From NCBI GenBank assembly GCA_021811315.1, contig JAJZPF010000009.1:1-64000 (forward strand): a stretch of DNA of 64,000 nucleotides, written 5' to 3'. Shown here one piece after another: positions 41,566 to 49,792 of the stretch. Numbering within the stretch: position 1 is the stretch's first letter; every line of letters starts with the position of its first letter. A model generated the notes under the pieces. It worked only from the letters and a program-made list of their open reading frames with translations, did no database searches and was not told the origin of the DNA. Both the position numbers and the translations under genes were made by a program. The stretch comes from a bacterium (GTDB lineage Bacteria; Elusimicrobiota; Elusimicrobia; Elusimicrobiales; UBA9959).

Positions 41566-41781
41566 TTAAGGTATTAATTTATCGGGAAGATTATACCAGG
41601 GCTCCGCGCTATAGAGTTTCCTGGCGCAATTCTTGCACATGCAATGGGAAAACTTACGCCCGGCGAATTTCTTTTTATAGCCGGGGACGGCCCGCCAATG
41701 TCCCTGGCTGTCTTTTATTTTTTTGCAGTTGGCGCAGACTAAAACGAGTCCGGCCCCGGCTTTTGTGGTTTTGGTTTTCAT
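41566..41781 (-). CDS. Stand-alone zinc-binding module (71 aa)
   Basis: Residues about 16-57 read C-A-N-C-K-K-I-K, then W-x-x-V-P-G-Y, then S-H-C-M-C-K-N-C-A-R-K-L-Y. This matches the short Cys module (C-x2-C-K-K-I-R ... F-S-H-x-x-C-x2-C) usually found at the C-terminus of PAS or response-regulator proteins. Here it is a separate gene, seven or so bases after the response regulator stop, as if a fused protein had been split. I used ATG 41781; the earlier GTG 41784 is possible. Confidence 0.78.
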   Translation of the reverse strand: MKTKTTKAGAGLVLVCANCKKIKDSQGHWRAVPGYKKKFAGRKFSHCMCKNCARKLYSAEPWYNLPDKLIP

Positions 41782-41791
41782 CACAGGGGCT

Positions 41792-42145
41792 TTACGCCAG
41801 GGCCTTGGTTACCGCGGCTGTAAAAGCGTCCGCGTCGAGAGGCTTCTCGAAATAAGCGGCCAGGGCCGGGATCTTATCCGGGTCGAGCTCTGACGCCGAG
41901 CCCGTCACGAGTATGCATTTGGCGCAGCCTTGTTTTCTTTCAAAGATAGTTATAAGGTCGGTGCCCATACCGTCCGGGAAAACCAGGTCTGTTACCAGCA
42001 GGTCGTAAGTGTTAGAGTTTATGAGCGCCGCGGCCTCGGCAAAACTGGAAGCGAGGGAAACAGCGTACCCTGTGCCGGCAAGCATGCGTGTATAGATACT
42101 AAGCAAAACCGGATCGTCGTCGGCGATAAGTATTTGTTTCGGCAT
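41792..42145 (-). CDS. Response regulator, single REC domain (117 aa)
   Basis: A minimal receiver domain. Acidic residues D9-D11, phosphorylation site Asp53 (VTDLVFPDGMG), Thr81 and Lys101 (F-E-K-P) are present. It has no output domain. The next gene on the same strand encodes a zinc module normally fused to such proteins. Divergent from the XRE gene at 42322. Confidence 0.92.
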   Translation of the reverse strand: MPKQILIADDDPVLLSIYTRMLAGTGYAVSLASSFAEAAALINSNTYDLLVTDLVFPDGMGTDLITIFERKQGCAKCILVTGSASELDPDKIPALAAYFEKPLDADAFTAAVTKALA

Positions 42146-42239
42146 AACACCCCGGCTTAAAGTACCTGCAGGGCCGGCTATTATTGGCCGAAATGAAGTT
42201 GTGTGGTGAAGAGAAACCGCCCCGTATCCTTGATACCAT

Positions 42240-42269
42240 ATACTACAATAGGGTCATAAGCACTGTCAA
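42240..42269 (-). promoter_or_regulatory. Promoter of response regulator gene 41792-42145
   Basis: On the minus strand TTGACA (42264-42269) and TAGTAT (42240-42245) are 18 bases apart. The expected leader is about 90 bases. Confidence 0.65.
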
Positions 42270-42321
42270 CGGTGCCCTTAACATCTTCCCGCAGGGGGAG
42301 AAATGTCTTTCAATAGGAGTT

Positions 42322-42657
42322 ATGGACAACTTCTATGCTGAAATAGGCGGGAGGATGAAATCCGTGCGGACGGCTTTAAGGATGACACAGGCCCAGGTGG
42401 CCGAGGCCGCCGGGATAGACACCTCTTTCTACGGCCAGATAGAGCGCGGCGTCAACACGCCGAGTTTAAAAACTTTTGTGGATATCGCTTATGCCTTTAA
42501 GGCGGACCCGGCGGACCTTCTCCCCAGGCGCACGCCGGGGCGCGAGCGCCTTTATGAGACCGCCGTGGGAGAACTGCTGGCCGGCCTGCCCCCAAAAAGA
42601 AAAGCTCTCGTTTTAGGCCTTGTTAAAGACATAGTGGCCCGATACAAATCCGAATAG
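42322..42657 (+). CDS. XRE-family transcriptional regulator (111 aa)
   Basis: Helix-turn-helix of the Cro/CI class (about 8-65): M-K-S-V-R-T-A-L-R-M-T-Q-A-Q-V-A-E-A-A-G, then S-F-Y-G-Q-I-E-R-G-V-N-T-P-S-L. A short helical C-terminus follows. AGGAGT precedes the ATG at 42322, and the upstream in-frame sequence looks non-coding. It is divergent from the response regulator/zinc-module unit, a likely target by position only. Confidence 0.9.
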   Translation: MDNFYAEIGGRMKSVRTALRMTQAQVAEAAGIDTSFYGQIERGVNTPSLKTFVDIAYAFKADPADLLPRRTPGRERLYETAVGELLAGLPPKRKALVLGLVKDIVARYKSE

Positions 42658-42847
42658 TTTTTAAAAACACTGCCGGCATAGCGCCCCCGTGCTCCTATAT
42701 CGTGGACGGCAGGGTTGCGCCGCTATTACATCGTTTCTGTTTTTCCCAGGCCCGGAACGAATTGCCGGCGATCAGTCATTTAGTCATCAGCCTCCCCTCC
42801 CTGCTGTTTTTTGATATTATAAACAAATCCTTTTGCCGGAGGTACCT

Positions 42848-44800
42848 ATGCCTGAAGAGCTCTACCCCGTTAAGCCCGAGATCGCCAGGGTGGCGCATGT
42901 CGGTTCCATGGAAGAATACCGGCGCCTGTACGACCTTTCGATGGCGGACCCGGAGAGATTCTGGGCGGAGCAGGCCGAGACGCTCACCTGGTTCCACAAG
43001 TGGTCGACGGTCTTCGACGCCGATTATGAAGAAGTGGACTTCGGCTGGTTCCTGGGCGGGCGCCTAAATGCCTGCTTCAACTGCGTGGACCGGCACCTGA
43101 AGGACCGCGGCAACCAGACGGCCATAATCTGGGCCGCCGACGAGCCCGGCGTCTATAAGCACATCACTTACCGCGACCTTAAGCACAATGTTTCCAGGGT
43201 GGCCAATGTCCTGAAAGAGCACGGGGTAAAAGCCGGGGACCGGGTCTGCATCTACATGCCGATGATCCCGGAGCTCGCTTACGCCATGCTGGCCTGCGCG
43301 AGGATAGGGGCGGTGCATTCGGTGGTCTTCGCCGGTTTCTCGGCCGAAGCGCTGCGCGACAGGATAGTGGACGCCGGGACCAAGGTTGTCCTGACCGCGA
43401 ACGAAGGCCTGCGCGGCGGGAAGGTCATCCATCTAAAAAGGATAGTGGACAGAGCGCTGGAAGGGATGCAGACCGTAACGACCGTCCTGGTCGCCAGGCG
43501 CACCCCTTCGGAAGTCCCGATGCAGGCGGGCCGCGACCACTGGCTGGAGGACGAGGTCAAGCGGCAGCGATCCACCTGCACTTTCGAATGGATGGGGGCG
43601 GAGGACCCGCTCTTCATACTTTACACCTCAGGCAGCACGGGAAAGCCGAAGGGCGTGCTGCATACTACCGGCGGCTACCTGGTCTACGCCGCGATGACCC
43701 ACAAGTACGTTTTCGATTTCCGGCCCGGGGATATTTATTTCTGCGCGGCGGACGCGGGCTGGATCACGGGGCATTCCTATATAATCTACGGCCCGCTGGC
43801 CAACGGCGCGACCACGGTGATGTTCGAGTCCACGCCGGTTTACCCGGATCCCGGGCGCTACTGGCGGATAGTGGACGATCTGAAAGTCAATATTTTCTAC
43901 ACCGCCCCGACCGCGCTGCGGGCCATAGCCCAGGCGGGGGACTCCTGGGTGAAGGAATACAAGCGCTCTTCTCTGCGCGTCCTGGGCTCGGTCGGCGAGC
44001 CTATAAACCCGGAGATCTGGCGCTGGTACCACGACGTGGTGGGCGAGAAGCGCTGCGCCGTGGTGGATACCTGGTGGCAGACGGAGACCGGCGGGATCCT
44101 GATAACGCCGCTCCCGGGCGCGACCCCGACCAAGCCGGGCTCGGCCACGCTGCCTTTCTTCGGCGTGAAGCCGCTGATCGTGGACCATGAAGGCAAACCG
44201 CTGGAGGGCAACGGCGTGTCCGGGGCGCTCTGCCTTAACTCGGCCTGGCCGGGGCAGGCGCGGACCATCCACGGCGACCACCACCGTTTCAAGGAGACTT
44301 ACTTCACGCAGTATCCGGGCTACTACTTCACCGGGGACGGAGCGCGGCGCGACGAGGACGGCTACTACTGGATCACCGGCCGCATCGACGACGTGATCAA
44401 CGTTTCCGGGCACCGGCTGGGCACGGCGGAGATAGAGAGCGCGCTGGTGGCCCACGAGGCCGTCGCCGAGGCGGCGGTGGTAGGCTACCCGCACGAAGTA
44501 AAAGGTACGGCCATCTACGCCTACGTGGTGCTGGGCGCGGAATACGCCTGCCGGAGCCGGCAGGAGATGCAGGGCGCGCTCAAGGAACAGGTCAGCCAGG
44601 CCATCGGCCGTTTCGCCGCGCCGGAAGTGATCCATATCACCGCCTCGCTGCCCAAGACCAGGAGCGGGAAGATCATGCGCCGCATCCTGAGGAAGATCGC
44701 CGCTTCGGAATACGAAGGAATGGGCGATATAACCACCCTGGCGGAACCGGAAGCGGTGGAACGCCTGGTGAAAGAACACCGGGACCTGTCCGGCCGCTGA
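42848..44800 (+). CDS. acs: Acetyl-CoA synthetase (AMP-forming)
   Basis: Makes acetyl-CoA from acetate, ATP and CoA through acetyl-AMP. The 650-aa length is typical. Adenylation motif [11 protein letters not shown], the Acs signature [23 protein letters not shown] and the C-terminal R-S-G-K-I-M-R-R with Lys608 (the residue acetylated in other Acs enzymes) are all present. GGAGG precedes the ATG. A terminator follows directly, so it is a one-gene unit. Propionyl-CoA synthetase is less likely because the Trp of the WWQTE motif is kept. Confidence 0.95.
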   Translation: MPEELYPVKPEIARVAHVGSMEEYRRLYDLSMADPERFWAEQAETLTWFHKWSTVFDADYEEVDFGWFLGGRLNACFNCVDRHLKDRGNQTAIIWAADEPGVYKHITYRDLKHNVSRVANVLKEHGVKAGDRVCIYMPMIPELAYAMLACARIGAVHSVVFAGFSAEALRDRIVDAGTKVVLTANEGLRGGKVIHLKRIVDRALEGMQTVTTVLVARRTPSEVPMQAGRDHWLEDEVKRQRSTCTFEWMGAEDPLFILYTSGSTGKPKGVLHTTGGYLVYAAMTHKYVFDFRPGDIYFCAADAGWITGHSYIIYGPLANGATTVMFESTPVYPDPGRYWRIVDDLKVNIFYTAPTALRAIAQAGDSWVKEYKRSSLRVLGSVGEPINPEIWRWYHDVVGEKRCAVVDTWWQTETGGILITPLPGATPTKPGSATLPFFGVKPLIVDHEGKPLEGNGVSGALCLNSAWPGQARTIHGDHHRFKETYFTQYPGYYFTGDGARRDEDGYYWITGRIDDVINVSGHRLGTAEIESALVAHEAVAEAAVVGYPHEVKGTAIYAYVVLGAEYACRSRQEMQGALKEQVSQAIGRFAAPEVIHITASLPKTRSGKIMRRILRKIAASEYEGMGDITTLAEPEAVERLVKEHRDLSGR

Positions 44801-44819
44801 GGCTGCGCGCTAAAGAAGA

Positions 44820-44851
44820 GAGCCTCCCTTTGATCCGGGAGGCTCTTTTTT
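44820..44851 (+). terminator. Terminator after acs
   Basis: GAGCCTCCC-(TTTGATCC)-GGGAGGCTC followed by TTTTTT. The stem is the same as at 38472 and 40775 but the loop differs. It may also serve the converging 44875 transcript. Confidence 0.94.
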
Positions 44852-44874
44852 CGCCTATGCGGAGCGGCCGGGAG

Positions 44875-46218
44875 CTATTGCGGCTTCCCCCCGCCGTTCA
44901 GGGCCGCCTCGCAGATCCCGATGCGCTGTTCGGCTTTTCTTACCGAATCCGCGGACGCTCCCTTTTCGATCACCCGCCTGTAAACCCCGATAGCCAGTTT
45001 ATATTCGCCCTGACCTTCCAGCGCTGCTCCCGTATCCAGCAGCGCGTCCTGTCCCCCGGCCCGGCCGCGCAGCTCTTTCGCGGCGGCGGTGTCCGGGTAT
45101 TTCTCGACTATTTCTTTGTACAGGGCGGCGGCTTTTTCTTTATTCCCCGCCAGCTCGTAGCACTGCGCCATCCTCCCCCCCGCCTGGGCTTTGATCCAGT
45201 CGCGGTAGGTATTTTCTATGGCCAGTTCATAGTATTTGACGGCTTTCACGCAGTCCACCGGGGTCTTAACTCCGCCATTACCCGAATAGAGCTGGCCCAG
45301 GTAAAGATAGGCGTCGCCCAGCCTGGAGCTTTTGGGATAGCCGCTTATCAGCCGGTTGAGGAACTTCTCCTCCTCCCTGACCGCCGAAGGGTCGTTATCC
45401 CGCGCGGCTATCCAGTCATAATTTACCGCCGTCATCAGGAGCGCGCTGTCCGCCATTTCGGAATCCGGGAACGTCTCCGCCACCTTCCGGTAAAGGGCTA
45501 TGGCTTCCTCGTATTTTCTGTCCTTATAGGCTTTCTCGGCTTTGGCGAAGTCATCGGAAGACGTCCCCGCCGAGCGTATCACGAAGGTGTTGCTGTTCCC
45601 TACCCGGGAATAAGAAAGTCCCTTCCCCTTGAGGAACAACAGGATGTCCGCCACGGTAGTCTTGGTAATTACGGTAGTGATGGGAATGTATTGCGTTTCG
45701 GAGTTCACCACGAAATTCACCTTGGCTTTCGCGGACACGATGTCCAGGAAAGTTGTAAGAGGCGCTTCTTTCAGTCTGACGCCGTCAACGACGCGCTGCA
45801 GGAGCGGGTCCTCGATATCTTTCCGCGTAAGCGGCGGAAAACCCGCGAAGGGGACCGTGCTCCGCGAAACCTGGTAATTATCGGTATTGCCTATCTGCCG
45901 GAATTCCAGGTCTTTTGATTTCGTCAAAAGCTCCATAATCTCGCTGGCAGGGCTGTTCCTTATGAACACCGTGATCTGAAGATCGGCCAGGTCCTCTCCG
46001 AGCGAGAACGAGAGCCCGGTATGTTCTGATAAAAGGCCCAGCAACTGGCTAAGCTTCGCGCCCTTCAGTCTTACGGTAACGCGCTTCTCCAGCGCTTTAG
46101 TTCCCCCCCGCTGCGCGGCCACGGTTATCCGCCCGTTGGGAGTTTCATTCTCCTGGGCGGAAAGAGGAGCGAGCAGCGCCGCGGCCGCCAGCATCGCGAA
46201 CAGTAGTTTCAGTTTCAT
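44875..46218 (-). CDS. Secreted STN-TPR protein, predicted ECF target (447 aa)
   Basis: Signal peptide (1-21), then two STN-type domains (secretin/TonB short N-terminal domain, about 45-120 and 135-220) with the pattern V-T-V-R-L-K-G-A and L-x-x-L-L, followed by TPR helices (about 225-440; F-A-K-A-E-K-A-Y, Y-E-E-A-I-A-L-Y). There is no secretin core or TonB-receptor barrel. It sits directly downstream of the anti-sigma gene but has its own ECF-type promoter (46245-46274). GGAG precedes the ATG. It could be an accessory part of a type II-like secretion system. Confidence 0.82.
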   Translation of the reverse strand: MKLKLLFAMLAAAALLAPLSAQENETPNGRITVAAQRGGTKALEKRVTVRLKGAKLSQLLGLLSEHTGLSFSLGEDLADLQITVFIRNSPASEIMELLTKSKDLEFRQIGNTDNYQVSRSTVPFAGFPPLTRKDIEDPLLQRVVDGVRLKEAPLTTFLDIVSAKAKVNFVVNSETQYIPITTVITKTTVADILLFLKGKGLSYSRVGNSNTFVIRSAGTSSDDFAKAEKAYKDRKYEEAIALYRKVAETFPDSEMADSALLMTAVNYDWIAARDNDPSAVREEEKFLNRLISGYPKSSRLGDAYLYLGQLYSGNGGVKTPVDCVKAVKYYELAIENTYRDWIKAQAGGRMAQCYELAGNKEKAAALYKEIVEKYPDTAAAKELRGRAGGQDALLDTGAALEGQGEYKLAIGVYRRVIEKGASADSVRKAEQRIGICEAALNGGGKPQ

Positions 46219-46244
46219 AGCTTTTTCTCCATTGCCTTTGGCAC

Positions 46245-46274
46245 TTAGTGCCGTTCAACCCGGAAAAGTTCACA
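46245..46274 (-). promoter_or_regulatory. ECF-type promoter of the STN-TPR gene
   Basis: On the minus strand TGTGAACTTTT (46264-46274) and GGCACTAA (46245-46252) are separated by 11 bases. The match to 47710-47739 is identical in both blocks and in spacing. It overlaps the stop codon of the anti-sigma gene. GGCAC-TAA-GTGCC is also an inverted repeat. Confidence 0.8.
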
Positions 46275-46773
46275 GAATACCGCATTTGGCGGTCTCGCAG
46301 GTGTCCGCGTAGACATAGGCGGCGCGGCTCCCGCCGGGAACGCCGCCCGGCGCCCGGAGCCCGCTGTTCACAGTAGCGGGGCCGTCAGAAAAATAAAGCG
46401 CTTCGGCCGAAGCGGGGCGCGGGGCACGGGGCCCGGCTAAAAAAACAATGCCGGCATACATAGCGACCGCGAAGGCGGCAAAGCCGAAGCCCCAGGCCGG
46501 GCTGAACAGGCGGCCGAAGACCGAAGGAGTATCCACAAACGCGGTGGCGGGGGCCGGCGTTTCCAGCCTCTCCATAAGCCGGGCCGTGAAATCCGCGGAA
46601 ACGGGCGCGGGAGGAACGGAGGCGGCCGCGGCTTCGAGCCGTTTCAAAGCCTCCATTTTAGACCGGCAGGCGGCGCATGCCGCGAAGTGCGCTTCCGCGG
46701 CCGCGCCGGCGGAGCGGTCTTTACCGAAAAGATGATCTATAAGTTCGTCTTTAGACAGGCAGTTCATTTTCAT
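46270..46773 (-). CDS. Anti-sigma factor with zinc-finger HxxxCxxC motif
   Basis: The N-terminal domain has H-F-A-A-C-A-A-C (His29, Cys33, Cys36) of the zinc anti-sigma (ZAS) type. One transmembrane helix (about 90-112) separates it from a small periplasmic part ending C-E-T-A-K-C-G, which has a possible disulfide pair. It overlaps the sigma gene by 23 bases, so translation is coupled. It should hold the ECF sigma inactive at the membrane until an envelope or redox signal; the trigger is not known. Confidence 0.86.
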   Translation of the reverse strand: MKMNCLSKDELIDHLFGKDRSAGAAAEAHFAACAACRSKMEALKRLEAAAASVPPAPVSADFTARLMERLETPAPATAFVDTPSVFGRLFSPAWGFGFAAFAVAMYAGIVFLAGPRAPRPASAEALYFSDGPATVNSGLRAPGGVPGGSRAAYVYADTCETAKCGIL

Positions 46774-47350
46774 TCCCCCCGGGCGCCGGCTTAAGTTTTT
46801 TCGCCAGCGCGGCCATTGCGTTATGTATGCGCGAGCGCACCGTCCCCACCGGGATATCGAGCGCGGCGGCTATCTCTTCGTATGAAAGGCGTTCCCAGCA
46901 GCTCAGGAAGAGCACGGAGCGGTGCAGCGGCGAAAGCCCGTCGATAGCGGCGCGGACCCGCTGCCCGTCTTCTTCGCGCTCGAAAGTCTTTTCCACTGAA
47001 AGCGCCCTGTCCGGCGGCTCGCGGTCCTCATCCTTCTCCGCGAACAGGCCGGACTCGCGACCCCTGTCCCGGAGCCGCCGGCGGCAGACATTGCGCGTCA
47101 GGGCATAGGCCCAGGTTCCGAAAGCGGATTCGCGGCGGAAACCGCCGAGCGATTTATAGATCTGGATGAAAACTTCCTGGGCGATATCCTCGGACTCCCT
47201 GTCCGGGCCAAGGAGGCAGAGGATGAACTGGTGTATCTTGTCTTTATAGAGGTCGACCAGCCGGGCGAAAGCGTCCGCCTCGCCGCCCAGGAAGCGCGAG
47301 ACCAGGTTGTTCTCGAGAAGCGTCAGTTCTTTTTTATCCCGGAGGTCCAT
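46751..47350 (-). CDS. ECF RNA polymerase sigma factor (199 aa)
   Basis: Region 2 (about 15-80) shows F-A-R-L-V-D-L-Y-K and D-I-A-Q-E-V-F-I-Q-I-Y-K-S-L; region 4 (about 130-185) shows L-S-P-L-H-R-S-V-L-F-L and Y-E-E-I-A-A-A-L-D-I-P-V-G-T-V-R-S-R. Length is that of a small ECF sigma. It is flanked by its anti-sigma (downstream, overlapping) and a secreted 105-aa protein (upstream, 9 bases). The promoter at 47710-47739 probably drives the three genes. Confidence 0.95.
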   Translation of the reverse strand: MDLRDKKELTLLENNLVSRFLGGEADAFARLVDLYKDKIHQFILCLLGPDRESEDIAQEVFIQIYKSLGGFRRESAFGTWAYALTRNVCRRRLRDRGRESGLFAEKDEDREPPDRALSVEKTFEREEDGQRVRAAIDGLSPLHRSVLFLSCWERLSYEEIAAALDIPVGTVRSRIHNAMAALAKKLKPAPGGNENELPV

Positions 47351-47359
47351 TGCCTTAAA

Positions 47360-47677
47360 TCAGCGCGTGGAGTTCTTTTTCAGGGGAAGCAATTTAGTAT
47401 AGAAGAAATAGCCGGAATCGTCCCCGACCCTTTTCCTGCGTATGGTTATCTGCAGCGACTCTATCGTCAGCGCGCAATCCTTGCCTTTTTCGGTTATTTC
47501 GGATTCCGGGTACTGGTCCAGGAGCGGCCGGCAGAGCTGGTAAAGCCCGCAGATCGGATTAGCCCCGTCGCTGCAGTCCAAAGCCTTCGCATTATCACGG
47601 GACAGAGCCCTGACAGCCGCGGGAACCGCTAAACAAAGACCTGCCGCCGCCACCGCATAAAAAATTTTTCTGAACAT
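47360..47677 (-). CDS. Small secreted Cys-containing protein (105 aa)
   Basis: Signal peptide (1-24, A-V-R-A end), then a mature part of about 80 aa with four Cys (C35, C43, C49, C68). No family recognised. It is the first gene of the ECF operon. As a periplasmic Cys protein it could sense or report the envelope state to the anti-sigma factor, but this is inference. Confidence 0.8.
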   Translation of the reverse strand: MFRKIFYAVAAAGLCLAVPAAVRALSRDNAKALDCSDGANPICGLYQLCRPLLDQYPESEITEKGKDCALTIESLQITIRRKRVGDDSGYFFYTKLLPLKKNSTR

Positions 47678-47709
47678 ACCAACCTCCGGCTAAAACAGTT
47701 CGCTCCCTG

Positions 47710-47739
47710 TTAGTGCCGGGATCCTAAAAAAAGTTCACA
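47710..47739 (-). promoter_or_regulatory. ECF-type promoter of the sigma operon
   Basis: On the minus strand TGTGAACTTTT (47729-47739) and GGCACTAA (47710-47717) with an 11-base gap, matching the copy at 46245-46274. A poly-T stretch lies inside the spacer. The expected start near 47703 leaves about 26 bases before the ATG. Confidence 0.82.
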
Positions 47740-47781
47740 TATGGAGGATACCGCGGCCGGCATGCCTGGCCGCACGCAGTC

Positions 47782-49692
47782 CTACTCGCAGCACTTGAAG
47801 AACGTTATCGAGAGCGGCGGCAGGGTGAGCAGAAGCGACCAGGGGCGGCCGTGGGAGGGCGCGGCTTCCGCGGGGACGCCGCCCATATTGCCCATGCCGC
47901 TGCCGCGGTAGGCTACCGAGTCGCTGTTCAGCATCTCTTTCCAGAAGCCGTCGCGCGGCACGCCCACGCGGTAGCTGTGGCGCGGCACGGAGGTATGGTT
48001 GCAGACCGCCAGAATGGTCTCGCCGGGCTTTTCGCCGTGGCGCAGGAAAGCCGTCACGCTCTGCTGCGAGTCGTTCGCGTCTATCCATTCGAAACCGGCC
48101 TGGTCGCAGTTGAGGTCGTGCATCGCCGGCTCGGCCTTGTAAAAAGCGTTCAGGTCCCTCACCCATTTAAGCATGCCCTCGTGAGGCCCGTGCCCGGTCA
48201 AATGCCAGTCCAGGCTGGTATCGTGGTTCCACTCGTTCCACTGCGCGAATTCGCAGCCCATGAACAGCAGCTTCTGCCCCGGCTGGGCGTACATGCTGCC
48301 GTAAAGCAGGCGCAGGTTCGCGAACTTCTGCCAGGAATCCCCGGCCATCTTGTTCAGCATCGAGCCTTTGCCGTGCGCCACTTCGTCGTGGGAGAAAGGC
48401 AGGACGAAGTTCTCGCCGAAAGCGTAGAGCATCCGGAAAGTGAGGCTGTTGTGGTGGTATTTGCGGAAAACCGGGTCCTTAGAGAAATAAAGCAGGGTAT
48501 CGTGCATCCAGCCCATATCCCACTTATACCCGAAACCCAGGCCGCCCAGGTAGGTAGGCCGCGAAACCATCGGCCAGGAAGTCGATTCTTCGGCGTAAGT
48601 CTGCGTGCCGGGATAATTTTCATAAACCACCTGGTTGAACTGCTTCAGGAAGGCCACCGCCTCCAGGTTCTCCCTCCCGCCGTACTTGTTCGGGATCCAC
48701 TCGCCGGCCTTGCGCGAGTAATCCAGGTAAAGCATGGAAGCCACAGCGTCCACGCGCAGCCCGTCGGCGTGGTATTTGTCCATCCAGAACTGCGCGCTGG
48801 AGAGCAGGAAGCTTTTTACCTCGTTACGGCCGAAATTGAAGATGGAACTTTTCCAGTCCGGGTGGAAGCCCTGGCGCGGGTCGGCGTGCTCGTAGAGGTG
48901 CGTGCCGTCGAAATAAGCCAGGCCGTGCGCGTCCGCCGGGAAATGCGCGGGGACCCAGTCCAGGATCACGCCTATCCCTTCCTGGTGCAGGCGGTCCACC
49001 AGGTACATGAAGTCCTGCGGGCCGCCGTAGCGGCTGGTGGGAGAGAAATAGCCGGTGGTCTGGTAGCCCCAGGAACCGTAAAAAGGGTGCTCGGTCACCG
49101 GCATCAGTTCCACATGGGAAAAGCCCATTTCTTTGACGTACTTCGGCAGCTGCTCCGCGAGTTCGCGGTAGGTCAGCGAGCGGTTGCCCTCTTCCGGGAC
49201 CCGGCGCCAGGAGCCGAGGTGCACTTCGTAAATTGAAACGGGGCTTTTTAGGCCGGTGCGGTCGCCGCGGGATTTCATCCATTCGCCGTCGCCCCAGTTA
49301 TAGGCCAGCGAGCCGACCACGGAGGCGGTCTTGGGCGGGATCTCTGCCGCGAAAGCCATCGGGTCGGCTTTTTCGGCGCTGAAGTTCTTATAGCGGGAAA
49401 GTATGAAATATTTATAATTCTGCCCCTGCCTGACTCCGGGAATGAAACCTTCCCAGATGCCGGACTGCCCGCGCTGCTTCAAAGCGTCATGGCTTTTGTT
49501 CCAGCCGTTGAAATCGCCTATCACATGGACTTCTTTGGCATTAGGCGCCCAGACCGCGAAGAGGGTTCCCTCTACCCCGCCTATGACCGCCGGGTGCGCT
49601 CCGAACTTCTCATAAAGCTTGAAATGGTTGCCCTCGTTAAAGAGGTAAAGGTCCTGGTCCGTCAAAAGGTGCGCTTCGTTTACATTTTCCAT
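47782..49692 (-). CDS. glgB: 1,4-alpha-glucan branching enzyme
   Basis: GH13 enzyme that adds alpha-1,6 branches to glycogen. It has an N-terminal CBM48-like domain (about 25-125) with [17 protein letters not shown], then the catalytic barrel with nucleophile Asp315 (G-L-R-V-D-A-V), acid Glu368 (Y-A-E-E-S-T-S-W-P) and Asp in F-S-H-D-E-V. At 636 aa it is the short GlgB form that lacks the extra N-terminal domain of the 730-aa enzymes. CAGGA is just before the ATG. It stands alone without other glg genes. Confidence 0.96.
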   Translation of the reverse strand: MENVNEAHLLTDQDLYLFNEGNHFKLYEKFGAHPAVIGGVEGTLFAVWAPNAKEVHVIGDFNGWNKSHDALKQRGQSGIWEGFIPGVRQGQNYKYFILSRYKNFSAEKADPMAFAAEIPPKTASVVGSLAYNWGDGEWMKSRGDRTGLKSPVSIYEVHLGSWRRVPEEGNRSLTYRELAEQLPKYVKEMGFSHVELMPVTEHPFYGSWGYQTTGYFSPTSRYGGPQDFMYLVDRLHQEGIGVILDWVPAHFPADAHGLAYFDGTHLYEHADPRQGFHPDWKSSIFNFGRNEVKSFLLSSAQFWMDKYHADGLRVDAVASMLYLDYSRKAGEWIPNKYGGRENLEAVAFLKQFNQVVYENYPGTQTYAEESTSWPMVSRPTYLGGLGFGYKWDMGWMHDTLLYFSKDPVFRKYHHNSLTFRMLYAFGENFVLPFSHDEVAHGKGSMLNKMAGDSWQKFANLRLLYGSMYAQPGQKLLFMGCEFAQWNEWNHDTSLDWHLTGHGPHEGMLKWVRDLNAFYKAEPAMHDLNCDQAGFEWIDANDSQQSVTAFLRHGEKPGETILAVCNHTSVPRHSYRVGVPRDGFWKEMLNSDSVAYRGSGMGNMGGVPAEAAPSHGRPWSLLLTLPPLSITFFKCCE

Positions 49693-49733
49693 AGTGTTTT
49701 CCTGTATTTCAAATAATACAATACTTGTAAGGA

Positions 49734-49772
49734 AAAAAGCGGGCGGCCCCCGGTCGGGAGCCGCCCGTTTTA
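49734..49772. terminator. Bidirectional terminator between clostripain and glgB
   Basis: CGGGCGGC (49740-49747) pairs with GCCGCCCG (49760-49767) and has AAAAAA on one side and TTTTATTT on the other. It ends the clostripain transcript before the glgB promoter. Confidence 0.88.
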
Positions 49773-49792
49773 TTTAAGCGTTTTCGCCCTGC

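Noticed and set aside
41566-41784. GTG start at 41784 for the zinc module
   Set aside because: The ATG at 41781 is three bases later and more likely; the choice changes only one residue.
47851-49236. Plus-strand frame of 461 codons opposite glgB
   Set aside because: glgB motifs are complete on the minus strand; the plus frame has no domain pattern.
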